A stretch of 64,000 nt of DNA from Tersicoccus sp. Bi-70 (GCF_001968825.1 NZ_MIEU01000010.1:62001-126000), one strand, 5' to 3'; counted from the first letter of the stretch, positions 1-8,252 are shown. The notes: generated by a model from the sequence alone, not told the origin. Made by a program: numbers and translations.

Positions 1-1149
1 TCGCCCTACCTGCTGGCCGACAACGTCGTCGTCTGCGACCCGGCCCGGACCTCGTGCCTGCCACCCCGGGCGAGCGACGCGACCGAGTCGAGCGTGCGCA
101 ACCAGATCCAGGCCGAGCTGGACGAGAGCCACGCCGCCATCGAGGCGCTGGCCGCGGGCCGCGCGACGATCGTCGGAGCGGGGGAGGCGGACCTGCAGCA
201 GCTCGCCGCGCAGGCGCTCCAGACCACCGTGAGCGACGAGTACCGGCTCGCCGCCACCGTGAACGAGCTGCGCTCCCACCCGCTGGAGGTCCGGCGCTCC
301 GCGGCCCTGACCGGCATGGGTCACGTCGCCGAGGGCGTGGGCACGATGCTCGTCTCCGGGGCCATCGTCTACGGCACGGGTGGCCTCGCGCTGCCGTTGA
401 TCGGGGCGATGGGATTCGCGTCCGGGACCGCCCAGGCCTCCTCCGGCCTGGCCCTGGCCTTCAGCGGCGCGGACACCACCGAGACGGTCCGGATGAGCGG
501 CCAGCTGGACTACGTCTTCGCCCTCACCGCCTCGCCCACGGCGCTCGGGTTCGGCACCACCGGGCTGGTGCTCAGCGGGGGCGACGTCGAGGTCTCGCAC
601 CGCTACGCCGTCGTCGGCCGCGTCGTCGAGGACCTGGCGACCGCCCGGGGCAACCCGTCCCGGCTCTACGCGACGGTGCTGCCGGCGGCGACGACGACGG
701 AGCGGGCCTCCTCCGCGCTGCTGCTCAAGGACGTGGCCGCGCTGGGGTTCCGGGCGCGGGCCGAGACGGTCGAGCAGGTGGCCGCGAAGCTGAACCGCGA
801 CTTCACCGTCGAGGACCTGCGGGCCATCGCCGCGTTCCGCGAGGAGATGGGCGTCAGTGGCCGGCTGGACCTCGCCGGGGTCGCGGGGCACGCCGCCGCG
901 GAGGCGGCGGGCAGCGGGCGCGGCGTGGACGTCGTGAAGTACGGCGGGGCGTTCCAGCAGGAGCTGAAGCTGCACGGCCCGTACACCTGGCTCGAAAGCT
1001 GGTACCTGGACAGGGCCGCGACGCAGAGCCTGAACTACAGCCTCAAGTACCAGCTCGAGACCCGCGCCATCGGGGAGCAGCTCGTCCCGATCCGGTCCGT
1101 CAAGCACCTCTGGATCAGCCCCACGGAGGCTGTCCGGTACGTCAAGTGA
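1..1149 (+). CDS. Unknown protein, 5' end outside window
   Basis: The reading frame is open from the first base, so the gene enters from the left and its true start is not visible; the GTG at 94 is only an internal candidate. The visible 382 residues have a helical, Ala/Glu-rich N-terminal part. A Gly/Ala-rich hydrophobic stretch follows (about bases 316-460) that could insert in or associate with a membrane. The C-terminal half is mixed and ends with an aromatic-rich segment. I recognise no family. The next gene follows after 14 bases with a good ribosome site, so the two are probably one operon. Coding is supported by frame-consistent GC-rich third positions and by that tight spacing. Confidence 0.6.
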   Translation, partial: SPYLLADNVVVCDPARTSCLPPRASDATESSVRNQIQAELDESHAAIEALAAGRATIVGAGEADLQQLAAQALQTTVSDEYRLAATVNELRSHPLEVRRSAALTGMGHVAEGVGTMLVSGAIVYGTGGLALPLIGAMGFASGTAQASSGLALAFSGADTTETVRMSGQLDYVFALTASPTALGFGTTGLVLSGGDVEVSHRYAVVGRVVEDLATARGNPSRLYATVLPAATTTERASSALLLKDVAALGFRARAETVEQVAAKLNRDFTVEDLRAIAAFREEMGVSGRLDLAGVAGHAAAEAAGSGRGVDVVKYGGAFQQELKLHGPYTWLESWYLDRAATQSLNYSLKYQLETRAIGEQLVPIRSVKHLWISPTEAVRYVK

Positions 1150-1163
1150 GCAAGGAGAGGACC

Positions 1164-1484
1164 ATGGCACGCTCGATCCGCCTCGTCTACCGGAACATGC
1201 AGGGCCGGTGCCGGATCAACCACGACTGGGAGCCCATCGCCAAGCGCTCGGCGGTGCTGGTCACCGCCGCCGAGTGGGTGGCCGGCCGGGATCCCTATGA
1301 CGAGACCGGCCGCCCGCACCTGGGCGACGCCGACATCTGGGTCTCCAACATCGGCCCGCACGACCCGGAGGGCGCCGCCGGCGGCGTGGAGTTCATCCTG
1401 CACGTCGACTGGGACGAGCCGCTCGCGGTGCAGGTGACCATCACGGTGTTCGAGCCGATCGAGAACTTCCTGGTGGGGAACTGA
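1164..1484 (+). CDS. Small unknown protein, 106 aa
   Basis: The ATG is preceded by AAGGAGAGG at a proper distance, which fixes the start. The product is soluble, with two Cys/His-poor beta-rich halves: a basic N-terminus (MARSIRLVYRNMQGRCRINH) and an acidic C-terminus ending in a hydrophobic strand. No signal peptide or membrane span is seen. It sits 14 bases behind the unknown gene at the left edge, so the pair is likely co-transcribed and possibly cooperates. I do not recognise the family. A role as immunity or chaperone partner of the upstream protein would be speculation. It converges on the glycosyltransferase pair. Confidence 0.6.
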   Translation: MARSIRLVYRNMQGRCRINHDWEPIAKRSAVLVTAAEWVAGRDPYDETGRPHLGDADIWVSNIGPHDPEGAAGGVEFILHVDWDEPLAVQVTITVFEPIENFLVGN

Positions 1485-1494
1485 GCCCGCGGGC

Positions 1495-2409
1495 TCAGCT
1501 GACGTAGCGGCGGGCCGCGCTGGTCCGCTGCGAGGCCTCGAGCACCCGGAACCGCCGCTCGACGTGCCGGGGAAGCGGGCGCCGGTCCCGCAGCACCCAC
1601 GGCAGCCCACGGACCGCGTCGAGCACCGCGGCGGCCGTCACCCGGTCCCGCGGGGCGCCGGCGAGCACGTGACCCGTGCGCCGCACGAGCGCCGGAAAGG
1701 GGCGGCGCAGCCACGTGAACCAGAGGGTGTTGCGCAGGCCGTGCCGACGGCGCAGGTGCGGATCCCGCGCGGTGGACGCCTGATGGTGGATCACGACGTC
1801 GGGCAGGTGGCACAGCTCCCAGCCGGCCGTGGCCAGGTCCGCGGCCATCAGCTCCTCCTCGCCGCCGAGCCACAGCCGCTCGTGGAATCCGCCGACCGCG
1901 GTGTACGCGGACCGGCGGATCACGGACGCCCCCGCGAGGAAACTGCCCAGCGCGGGGCCCGGCATGGACCCGGCGGTCTCGACGGGGGAGTGCAGCAGCT
2001 CCGCGTTGATGGGGTCCTCCGTGCCGCCCGGTTCGACGAGGATCTTCCCGGTCACGACGCCGAGGCTCGGGTGGGCGTCGAGGGCGTCGGCGGCCCGGCG
2101 CAGCGACCCGGGCTCCCACCACGTGTCGTCGTCGCAGAAGCCGACGTACGGGGCGTCCAGCCGCGCCACCGCCACGTTGCGCCCTACCGCGCCGAGGTTC
2201 TCGGAACTGGCGATCAACTCCGCCCAGGGGTGCTCGGCCTCGATCGCGGCGGCCGTGCCGTCCGTGGAGCCGTTGTCCACGACCACCACGTGCGGCTGCT
2301 CGGGAAGCCGGCGCAGCCGGTCGAGCGAGAGCAGGGCCTCGTCCCGACGGTTGTGGGTGATCATGACGACGGCGATCCGCGGATCCGGCCGCGGGGTGGC
2401 CTCCGTCAT
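1495..2409 (-). CDS. GT2 family glycosyltransferase
   Basis: A 304-residue GT-A fold glycosyltransferase that would move a sugar from a nucleotide donor to an unknown acceptor in the cytoplasm. It has the family N-terminus (IAVVMITHNRRDE), a nucleotide-binding VVVDNGSTDGT segment, a metal-binding FCDDDTWW stretch (DXD-like) near residue 95, and GGFHERLWLGGEEE, the usual acceptor-side acidic motif. The ATG overlaps the stop of the upstream paralogue as ATGA, so translation is coupled. Comparable layout and length show the two are diverged tandem duplicates. The substrate cannot be read from the sequence; wall or exopolysaccharide decoration is possible. Confidence 0.85.
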   Translation of the reverse strand: MTEATPRPDPRIAVVMITHNRRDEALLSLDRLRRLPEQPHVVVVDNGSTDGTAAAIEAEHPWAELIASSENLGAVGRNVAVARLDAPYVGFCDDDTWWEPGSLRRAADALDAHPSLGVVTGKILVEPGGTEDPINAELLHSPVETAGSMPGPALGSFLAGASVIRRSAYTAVGGFHERLWLGGEEELMAADLATAGWELCHLPDVVIHHQASTARDPHLRRRHGLRNTLWFTWLRRPFPALVRRTGHVLAGAPRDRVTAAAVLDAVRGLPWVLRDRRPLPRHVERRFRVLEASQRTSAARRYVS

Positions 2410-3329
2410 CGGGTGCGGATCGGCACGCGGGTTCCGTCGGCCGGTCCCGGCAGCGGGACGCCGGACCGCAGTGCGGCGAGGGAGGCCTCGGTGGCGGGGG
2501 TGAGCCGACGCCGGGCCCGCAACGCCGCCGGGCTCCGGCGGATCGCCTCGGTGAGCGCACGCCATCCACCGTCGCTGACCAGGGCCGTGCCGGTCTGCCG
2601 GGCGACCTCCGCCCAGCTGCGGCGCAGCAGGGCGGTCAGCAACCGGCTGCGGATCAACTCGGACTGCCGCCGCCGGTCGGTGTCCCGCTGCAGCGACGGG
2701 TGGTGGTGCGCCCGGACGGCGGCCACGTGGGCCACCTGCCAGCCGGCGTCGACCAGGTCGAGGGCGAGGCGCTCCTCCTCGCCGGGGAACCGGACGATGT
2801 CGTCGAACCCGCCGACGGCGAGGAACGCGCGACGGCGCACGATCGTCCCGCACGCGACGAAGCCGAGCAGAGCGGGGCCGGGCCAGCCCGGCGGGGTGCC
2901 GAGCGGCGAGGCGGCGAGCACCGCGTTGATCGGGTCGGGATCCTCGCCCGGGCCGACGACGAGGGATCCGGCGAGGGCGCCGAGGCTGGAGTGTGCGTCG
3001 AACACATCGGCGGCCGCGGCCAGGGCGCCGGGAGCCCACCAGGAGTCGTCGTCGGCGAAGGCCACGTACGCGGTGTGGGCGAACTGGGCGCCGAGCGTGC
3101 GGGCGGCGGCGCCCGCGTTGATCATCAGCGGGATCACCGTGACCTCGGGGAACGCGGCGGCCACCGCTGCGGAGGTGCCGTCGGTCGAGGCGTTGTCGAC
3201 GACGATCACGGGTGACTCGTGGTGGCGGAGGTTCTCCAGCAGCTCGTCGCGCCGGTTCCGGGTGGCGATGACGACGGTCATCCGGGCGTCGAGGGGGGTA
3301 CCGGGCCCGGGTTCGGCGCTGGCGGTCAC
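2406..3329 (-). CDS. GT2 family glycosyltransferase (paralogue)
   Basis: A second GT2 enzyme of about 307 residues. It shows MTVVIATRNRRDEL, IVVDNASTDGT, FADDDSWW and GGFDDIVRFPGEEE, the same motif order as its downstream neighbour, so donor-sugar binding and the catalytic acid are intact. I prefer the GTG at 3329, which has GAGGGAGA just upstream. A GTG 21 bases further upstream is also open but has no ribosome site. The gene is first of a two-gene operon. Acceptor and donor are unknown. Confidence 0.83.
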   Translation of the reverse strand: MTASAEPGPGTPLDARMTVVIATRNRRDELLENLRHHESPVIVVDNASTDGTSAAVAAAFPEVTVIPLMINAGAAARTLGAQFAHTAYVAFADDDSWWAPGALAAAADVFDAHSSLGALAGSLVVGPGEDPDPINAVLAASPLGTPPGWPGPALLGFVACGTIVRRRAFLAVGGFDDIVRFPGEEERLALDLVDAGWQVAHVAAVRAHHHPSLQRDTDRRRQSELIRSRLLTALLRRSWAEVARQTGTALVSDGGWRALTEAIRRSPAALRARRRLTPATEASLAALRSGVPLPGPADGTRVPIRTR

Positions 3330-3438
3330 AGTTCTCCCTCTCGACTCCACCGACGCCCCGATCGGGGCGTCAGCACACGGAACATCCTACGGTTCACGCC
3401 GCCCGGATCCCGGCCGTGACGCGGCTGCGGGCACCCGC

Positions 3439-3463
3439 TACGATGGCACGCATGTTCCGGTGA
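3439..3463 (+). promoter_or_regulatory. -10 hexamer with three-codon leader ORF before the ABC-F gene
   Basis: TACGAT at 3439-3444 is followed 7 bases later by ATG at 3452. That is the spacing seen before presumed leaderless starts elsewhere in this window. The ATG opens a frame of only three codons (Met-Phe-Arg, then TGA at 3461-3463). Its stop overlaps a GTG at 3460 that is in frame with the ABC-F ATPase. This could be a minimal attenuating leader, or coincidence if the ABC-F starts at 3601. Confidence 0.4.
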
Positions 3464-3600
3464 CGAGCCAGCATCCCGCGTCCGCGGCCCCTGACGACGA
3501 CGAGCAGTCCAGCTCCCGGTCGACCCGACCGGTCACGTCGTCCGGACCCCTCTTCCCGGGGGCACGGCCCGGCGGGTTCCCTTCCCTCGTCAGGAACCTC

Positions 3601-5436
3601 ATGACCCCCTCCTCTGCCCGCCCTTCCGCTGCGCGCGACTCCTCTGCCCGGCCTCGTGCTGCCCGGCCTTCTGCTGCCCGACCTCCTGCTGCCCGACCTC
3701 CTGCTGCCCGTTGGGCGGGTCTTCGCCTGGACGGGGTCGGCTTCTCCTACCCGACGCGGCCGGACCGCCGCGTGCTCACCGACGTCACGCTGACCGTCAA
3801 CGCCGGCGAACGCATCGGCCTGATCGGGGAGAACGGCAGCGGCAAGTCGACACTGCTGCGCATCGCCGCCGGGCTGCTCACGCCGGACCGCGGTGTCGTG
3901 CAGCGGCCGGACGCGCCCGGGCTGCTGCACCAGCAGGCCCCGTACGACGCCGCGGCCACCGTCGGCTCGCTCGTCGAGGACGCCGTCGCCGACGTCCGCG
4001 CCCTCGCCGGCCGCATCGAGTCGCTCGGTGAGCAGCTGAGCGCCGAGCCGGACGACCCGACGGTGGCGGACGCGTGGGACGCCGCCCTGCGGGACGCCGA
4101 GCGGGACGAGGCATGGAGTCTGGACGCGCGGATCGCCGCGGTCCTGACCGGCCTCGGGCTGGACCACCTGCCGTCCGGGCGGGCCGTCACCGGCGTCTCG
4201 GGCGGCGAGCGGCGACGGCTGCAGCTGGCCGCCCTGCTGCTCTCCCGGCCGGAGGCGCTGCTGCTGGACGAGCCGACCAACCACCTCGACGACGGCGCCA
4301 TGGACTTCCTCGCTTGGGAACTGGCGGCGTGGCGCGGGCCGGTGCTCATGGCCAGTCACGACCGGTGGTTCCTCGACGCCGTCGCGACCGGCATCGTCGA
4401 TCTCGACCCCGGCCTGGATCCGGACGGCGCGGGCGGTGACCGGCAGGGCACCGCGTGGACCGGCGGCTACAGCGACTACCTGAGCGCTCGCGCGCGGGCG
4501 CGGCGCCGCTGGGCCGCCCGGTACGCGGACCAGGAGGAGGAGCGCGCCCGGCTCGAGGAGGCCACCGGCCTGGGGGAGGGCGACCTCTTCCACCGGTCGA
4601 CGTCGAAGAGCGAGACGCGCGCCTCGACCACGTTCTACGCCGACCGGGCCGCGAAGACCCTGGGCAATCGCCTGCACGCGGCCCGCAGCCGCCTGGACAC
4701 CCTGGAGCGGGAGGCGATCGTCGCGCCGCCGGAACCGCTGCGGCTGACGGCGCTCACGGGAACGGCGTCCCGGGGAACCGCGCCGACCGGACCGGCACCC
4801 GGCGCCCGGACGCCGCGTGCGCGGGTGGGGGCGCCCCACGCCCGGGTCCGGGAGGCGACGACGTTGATCCAGGGTCGGGCGGTCGCGGTGCCCGGCCGCC
4901 TGGACGCCGTCGACGTCGACCTCCGAGCCGGCGACCACCTGCTCGTCACCGGCCCCAACGGGGCGGGCAAGTCCACCCTGCTGGACGTGCTGGCCGGCCG
5001 GCTCGCGGCCGGGTCCGGGGAGCTGGACCGCGAGGACGGGCTGGTCATCGGCCGGCTCGGCCAGCACGACCCACGGCCCGACGGCGACGGTACCGCCCTC
5101 GAGGCCTTCCGCTCGGCGCTGCGGCAGACGCGGCGGCCGGGCGAGCCCGTGGACCTGCCCGGCCCCGTCGAACTCGGGCTGCTCGCGGCCGAGGATCTGC
5201 GCCGGCCGCTGCGCGACCTCTCACCCGGGCAGCGCCGCCGGGTCGCGCTCGCCGCGGTGCTGGCCAGCCCGCCGGACGTCCTGCTGCTGGACGAGCCGAC
5301 GAACCACCTGGCCCTCGGGCTGGTGGAGGACCTGGAGGCGGCGCTGGCCGAGTGGGACGGGACCGTCGTCCTCGCCACGCACGACCGTTGGCTGCGCGAG
5401 CGCTGGACCGGCCGCCGCCTCGCGCTCGGCGGTTGA
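3601..5436 (+). CDS. ABC-F family ATPase
   Basis: A cytoplasmic twin-ATPase of the ABC-F class with no membrane segments. Such proteins act on ribosomes as translation factors or antibiotic-protection proteins. Walker A GENGSGKST lies near residue 76, signature VSGGERRR near 199 and Walker B LLLDEPTNHLD near 220. The second half repeats GPNGAGKST near 451, LSPGQRRRV near 540 and LLLDEPTNHL near 561. The inter-domain linker carries an Arg/Glu-rich helical arm. The ATG at 3601 has AGGA five bases upstream. The frame is also open to a GTG at 3460, adding 47 residues. The first 37 residues are low-complexity Ala-Arg-Pro repeats, unusual for the family. Whether it confers resistance is not shown. 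Confidence 0.88.
   Translation: MTPSSARPSAARDSSARPRAARPSAARPPAARPPAARWAGLRLDGVGFSYPTRPDRRVLTDVTLTVNAGERIGLIGENGSGKSTLLRIAAGLLTPDRGVVQRPDAPGLLHQQAPYDAAATVGSLVEDAVADVRALAGRIESLGEQLSAEPDDPTVADAWDAALRDAERDEAWSLDARIAAVLTGLGLDHLPSGRAVTGVSGGERRRLQLAALLLSRPEALLLDEPTNHLDDGAMDFLAWELAAWRGPVLMASHDRWFLDAVATGIVDLDPGLDPDGAGGDRQGTAWTGGYSDYLSARARARRRWAARYADQEEERARLEEATGLGEGDLFHRSTSKSETRASTTFYADRAAKTLGNRLHAARSRLDTLEREAIVAPPEPLRLTALTGTASRGTAPTGPAPGARTPRARVGAPHARVREATTLIQGRAVAVPGRLDAVDVDLRAGDHLLVTGPNGAGKSTLLDVLAGRLAAGSGELDREDGLVIGRLGQHDPRPDGDGTALEAFRSALRQTRRPGEPVDLPGPVELGLLAAEDLRRPLRDLSPGQRRRVALAAVLASPPDVLLLDEPTNHLALGLVEDLEAALAEWDGTVVLATHDRWLRERWTGRRLALGG
3652..3711 (+). repeat. Four 15-bp tandem repeats inside the ABC-F N-terminus
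   Basis: Four in-frame copies of a unit close to CCTCCTGCTGCCCGA lie at 3652, 3667, 3682 and 3697. They encode a repeated Pro-Ala-Ala-Arg motif. Copy number could vary by slippage without breaking the frame. Confidence 0.85.
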
Positions 5437-5452
5437 CGGGGCGGGTGGCCGA

Positions 5453-6124
5453 TCAGCTCGAGCGCGGGGCCGTTGAGCGGAGCAGGCGCGACGCCCGGTC
5501 GGTCCGCTCGCGGACCTGCTGGATGGCGTCGCTGCTGAAGGCATGCGCCTGGGGTGCGTACGCGCTCAACGCGGCCGGCCCGACGCCGGAGACGAGGAAG
5601 GGGACGCCGATCATCGAGACCACGCCGTGACGGGCGGCCGTCCACGCGAAGCTGGACCAGCGTCCCTCCGTCGTGACGTCGCCGACGAGCACCAGGGACT
5701 GCGTCCGCCCCGCCAGCAGGGACGGGCCCTCGCCGGTGTCGAACTGCACGGCATCGATGTCGCGAGCACTGTCGGTGCTGGCGGCGAGCGTCCGCCCGAC
5801 GCCGCCGTCGAACGCCATGATGGTGCACCGCACATACGGGTCGGTGGCGCGCAGCCCGTCGGTGACGACACCGGTGAGGCGCTCCAGGAAGTCCTGGACG
5901 TCCGTCACGTCCCGGAGGTCGTCGTCCCAGCCCCCCTGCTGACGGGCCGGAGAGGGCGCCGGTGTGACCGAGGCGGCGACCCAGGCCAGCAGCAGGTCTG
6001 CCTCGAGGCCGAGGAGCCGGGCGACGGAGAGCGCCGGCGACGCGACCGTCGGGTCCGGCCGGTGGTCCTGGACCATCCGGACGGCCTGCGCCTTGAACTG
6101 CTCGGTGTAGGTCGGCGGCGTCAC
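5453..6124 (-). CDS. GAF-domain protein with transposase-like HTH N-terminus
   Basis: A 223-residue protein. Residues 5-50 (YTEQFKAQAVRMVQDHRPDP onward, then SVARLLG and LLLAWV) resemble the helix-turn-helix found at the start of IS3-type transposases. Residues 75-215 look like a GAF sensor domain, with the TGEGPSLLAGR and GVVSMIGVPF segments also seen in GAF-ANTAR proteins. No ANTAR region follows. Start GTG overlaps the stop of a 32-codon upstream ORF (GTGA), so it is probably translated by coupling. The neighbouring GAF-ANTAR gene suggests a shared sensing pathway. Function is inferred only: a small-molecule or redox sensor that might bind DNA. Confidence 0.7.
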   Translation of the reverse strand: MTPPTYTEQFKAQAVRMVQDHRPDPTVASPALSVARLLGLEADLLLAWVAASVTPAPSPARQQGGWDDDLRDVTDVQDFLERLTGVVTDGLRATDPYVRCTIMAFDGGVGRTLAASTDSARDIDAVQFDTGEGPSLLAGRTQSLVLVGDVTTEGRWSSFAWTAARHGVVSMIGVPFLVSGVGPAALSAYAPQAHAFSSDAIQQVRERTDRASRLLRSTAPRSS

Positions 6125-6219
6125 CGGGCGACGCTCATGACCAGCCGGCGTTCCTGAGGCGAGGAGGACGAACCGTCGCGAGGAGTCCGGGGGGCGGGGA
6201 CGACCGGATGTTCGGACAT
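6121..6219 (-). CDS. Small ORF upstream of the HTH-GAF gene, 32 aa
   Basis: The ATG at 6219 follows GAAAGG eight bases upstream, a better ribosome site than that of the next gene. The reading frame ends in TGA overlapping the GTG start of the HTH-GAF gene. The peptide is Ser/Pro/Arg-rich with no recognisable domain. It may serve only to deliver ribosomes to the downstream start. Confidence 0.4.
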   Translation of the reverse strand: MSEHPVVPAPRTPRDGSSSSPQERRLVMSVAR

Positions 6220-6350
6220 CACAGTGGCCTTTCGTTCAGTGCCTCCGCAGATGCGGACCGGCACGTGCGGCCACTGTCCGACCGTCGGTTCCAGCGTACA
6301 CGCGGGCGACGACGGTGTCCCCGGTACGTCGACATCCGGGGCAATGTCAG

Positions 6351-7082
6351 TCAGCCGTCGAAGCGGGTCGCCGCCTGGCCACCGCCGATGCTGGCGACCA
6401 GGTCGGCGGCGATCTGCCGCAGCTTGATGTTCCGGTGGTTCGACGCGGACTCGAGCATGGCGACCGCCTGCTGCTGGCTGCACTGGTTCTGTCCCATCAG
6501 GATCCCGACCGCGAGGTTGATGTCGGTCCGGGACTCGAGCGTGGCCCGCAGGTCCGCCTCAGTGTCCCGGTGGCGGGCCAGGCGCAGAGCGAGGCGCAGG
6601 GCGCCGGTGGCCTGGCGGGTCTGCCGCTGGATCATCTCGATGGCCGCGGCATCGAAGGCGTGTGGCTGTCCGGCGTAGACGTTCAGCGCGGCACGCGCCT
6701 CCCCCTCGAGCTCGAACGGCACCGCGATGATGGAACCGACCTCCGCCTTCGCGGCGGTCGCGGTGTACTCCGGCCAGCGGCGCTCCGTCGCGGTGTTCTC
6801 GACGTGCACGACGATCTGCTCCCGCAGGGAGGTCAGACACGGGCCGTCCGCGTGCCGGCCCTGCGACTCGTCGAGTGCGCGCGCCTGGTCGCTGGAGGCG
6901 GAGACGGTGTCGGGCCGTCGTTCCCGCATCAGGGTCACCGCGTAGCAGAGTTCGCCCATGTCGGCGGGCATCAGGTCGGCGAGCATGGCGGTGAAGCCCT
7001 CGAGGAAGTCGATGAACTCGTCGCTGCGCAGGATCAGCTCCTGGAGCTGGGCGAGGAAGTCGTCGGAGGTCTGGGTGGACAC
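6351..7082 (-). CDS. GAF-ANTAR RNA-binding regulator
   Basis: A 243-residue protein with a GAF sensor domain (about residues 20-165) and a C-terminal ANTAR domain (about 185-240, including INLAVGILMGQNQCSQQQA and the helix KLRQIAADLVASI). ANTAR domains are known to bind paired hexaloop RNA hairpins and prevent transcription termination, so this is likely a signal-responsive antiterminator. The GTG at 7082 is chosen because GAAAGGGA lies just upstream; the frame is open further but without a ribosome site. It follows a small unknown gene by 71 bases on the same strand and precedes the HTH-GAF module. The ligand is unknown. Confidence 0.85.
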   Translation of the reverse strand: MSTQTSDDFLAQLQELILRSDEFIDFLEGFTAMLADLMPADMGELCYAVTLMRERRPDTVSASSDQARALDESQGRHADGPCLTSLREQIVVHVENTATERRWPEYTATAAKAEVGSIIAVPFELEGEARAALNVYAGQPHAFDAAAIEMIQRQTRQATGALRLALRLARHRDTEADLRATLESRTDINLAVGILMGQNQCSQQQAVAMLESASNHRNIKLRQIAADLVASIGGGQAATRFDG

Positions 7083-7153
7083 GGGGTCCCTTTCGGAGGG
7101 GCTGGGGAGGGGCTGAGGGAGGGGAAGGGGGGAGGGAGGAGGACGGACGCCGC

Positions 7154-7444
7154 TCAGGGCAGCTGGTGATCCTGGGAGTCGAGCACGCGGGTCAACTCCT
7201 CGAGGCGGTCGAGCGTGACGGGATGGGGCCCCTCGAGGGTCAGGTACTCCGCCTCCCGTTGCCGGGCCACCCGGCTGTGGAGGATCTGCAGGTCGCGGAG
7301 CGTCAGCACGGTCAGGTCGGGGAACGGATCGGTGGGGCGTAGATACGTGCTCGCGCTGGACCGATGACTGGGAGCCGAGAAGATGTCGCGGACCGCGGGC
7401 AGATCCGGGGCGACCGGGTCCTCGCCGAGCACGTCGTCGGTCAT
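7154..7444 (-). CDS. Small unknown protein beside GAF-ANTAR gene, 96 aa
   Basis: A 96-residue soluble protein. Its C-terminal half is charged and helical (LRDLQILHSRVARQREAEYL, then a second helix ending DSQDHQLP). The N-terminal half is acidic and Pro-rich. I do not recognise the family. The ATG at 7444 lacks a clear ribosome site and sits in an extremely GC-rich stretch. It lies between a sigma-70-like promoter (7603-7632) and the GAF-ANTAR gene, so both are probably on one transcript with a leader of about 150 bases. A partner or sensor role with the ANTAR protein is conjecture. Confidence 0.6.
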   Translation of the reverse strand: MTDDVLGEDPVAPDLPAVRDIFSAPSHRSSASTYLRPTDPFPDLTVLTLRDLQILHSRVARQREAEYLTLEGPHPVTLDRLEELTRVLDSQDHQLP

Positions 7445-7602
7445 GCGGCCCCCGGGCAGACGGGCGCCTGGCCCGCGCGCGCACCCGCACCCGCGCGTGC
7501 ACCAGCGCGAGCGGGGGTACAGGAATGGGGGGCGGTCACGGCGGCGCTCTCCTCTGGCAGGACGACACACTGAAGGAAGGGCCGCTGCTTGACCAGATGA
7601 TC

Positions 7603-7632
7603 AGCATACGAAGCCGTGCTCTCGTGGACCAA
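7603..7632 (-). promoter_or_regulatory. Sigma-70-like promoter for the GAF-ANTAR gene group
   Basis: Read leftward, TTGGTC (7632-7627) and TATGCT (7608-7603) are 18 bases apart. Transcription would start near 7597, giving an untranslated leader of about 150 bases before the ATG at 7444. No other good promoter is visible in the 230-base gap. Confidence 0.5.
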
Positions 7633-7674
7633 AACGCCACGCGGCGCGGCAGGAGCGGTCTCCGCCCGCCCGGG

Positions 7675-8115
7675 TCAGACGGCCCGGGTGTCCGTGTCCT
7701 CGAAGATCAGGAACGTCTGGGTGTCGAGGACTCCGGGCATGGTCTGCAGCTGGTCGAACACCACGCGACGCAGATCGGCGTTGTCGCGGGCGCGCACGAG
7801 CAGGATGACGTCGAAGCTGCCGCCCACCAGGGCGATGTGGGCGATCTCGTCGACGGCCTCGAGCCGCGCCCGCAGTTCCCGCCACGAGTGCTGCCGCAGC
7901 CGCAGGGTGACGTAGGCGGACGCGCTCAGGCCCAGCTTGAGCGGGTCCACCACGGCGGTGAACCCGCTGATCACCCCCTCGCCGGTGAGCCGGTTGAGCC
8001 GGGTGTAGCAGTTGGCTCGCGAGATGTGCACGCGTGCGGCGAGCGTGGCGACGGGCAGGCGGGCATCCCGGCGCAGCTCGGCGATCATCGCCCGGTCGAC
8101 CTCGTCCAGCTCCAT
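7675..8115 (-). CDS. Lrp/AsnC family transcriptional regulator
   Basis: A 146-residue DNA-binding regulator. The N-terminal winged HTH (LDEVDRAMIAELRRDARLPV, then ISRANCYTRLNRL) is followed by a RAM-type ligand domain ending FLIFEDTDTRAV. GAGAGGA lies seven bases before the ATG. It is divergent from the E1alpha-E1beta-E2 operon across a 235-base gap. In actinobacteria an Lrp-type BkdR in this position controls branched-chain 2-oxoacid dehydrogenase, so an amino-acid-responsive regulator of that operon is the likely role. A -10 TATGCT (8198-8193) precedes it. Confidence 0.88.
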   Translation of the reverse strand: MELDEVDRAMIAELRRDARLPVATLAARVHISRANCYTRLNRLTGEGVISGFTAVVDPLKLGLSASAYVTLRLRQHSWRELRARLEAVDEIAHIALVGGSFDVILLVRARDNADLRRVVFDQLQTMPGVLDTQTFLIFEDTDTRAV

Positions 8116-8252
8116 GGCGGCGTCCTCTCGTCGGCCACGCTCCGCGCGCGCATCGAATCGTCCAGCCGCGCTGACTCCAGCCCGGCTTGTTGAGCATATC
8201 GTCCAGGAAAACCGCATACGGGCGCAGAACGTCCGGCCTCGGGCGTAATCGA

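Noticed and set aside
5970-6124. Transposase-like HTH as an insertion-sequence remnant
   Set aside because: The frame continues without break into a complete GAF domain, and no catalytic DDE region, terminal repeats or target duplication are visible.
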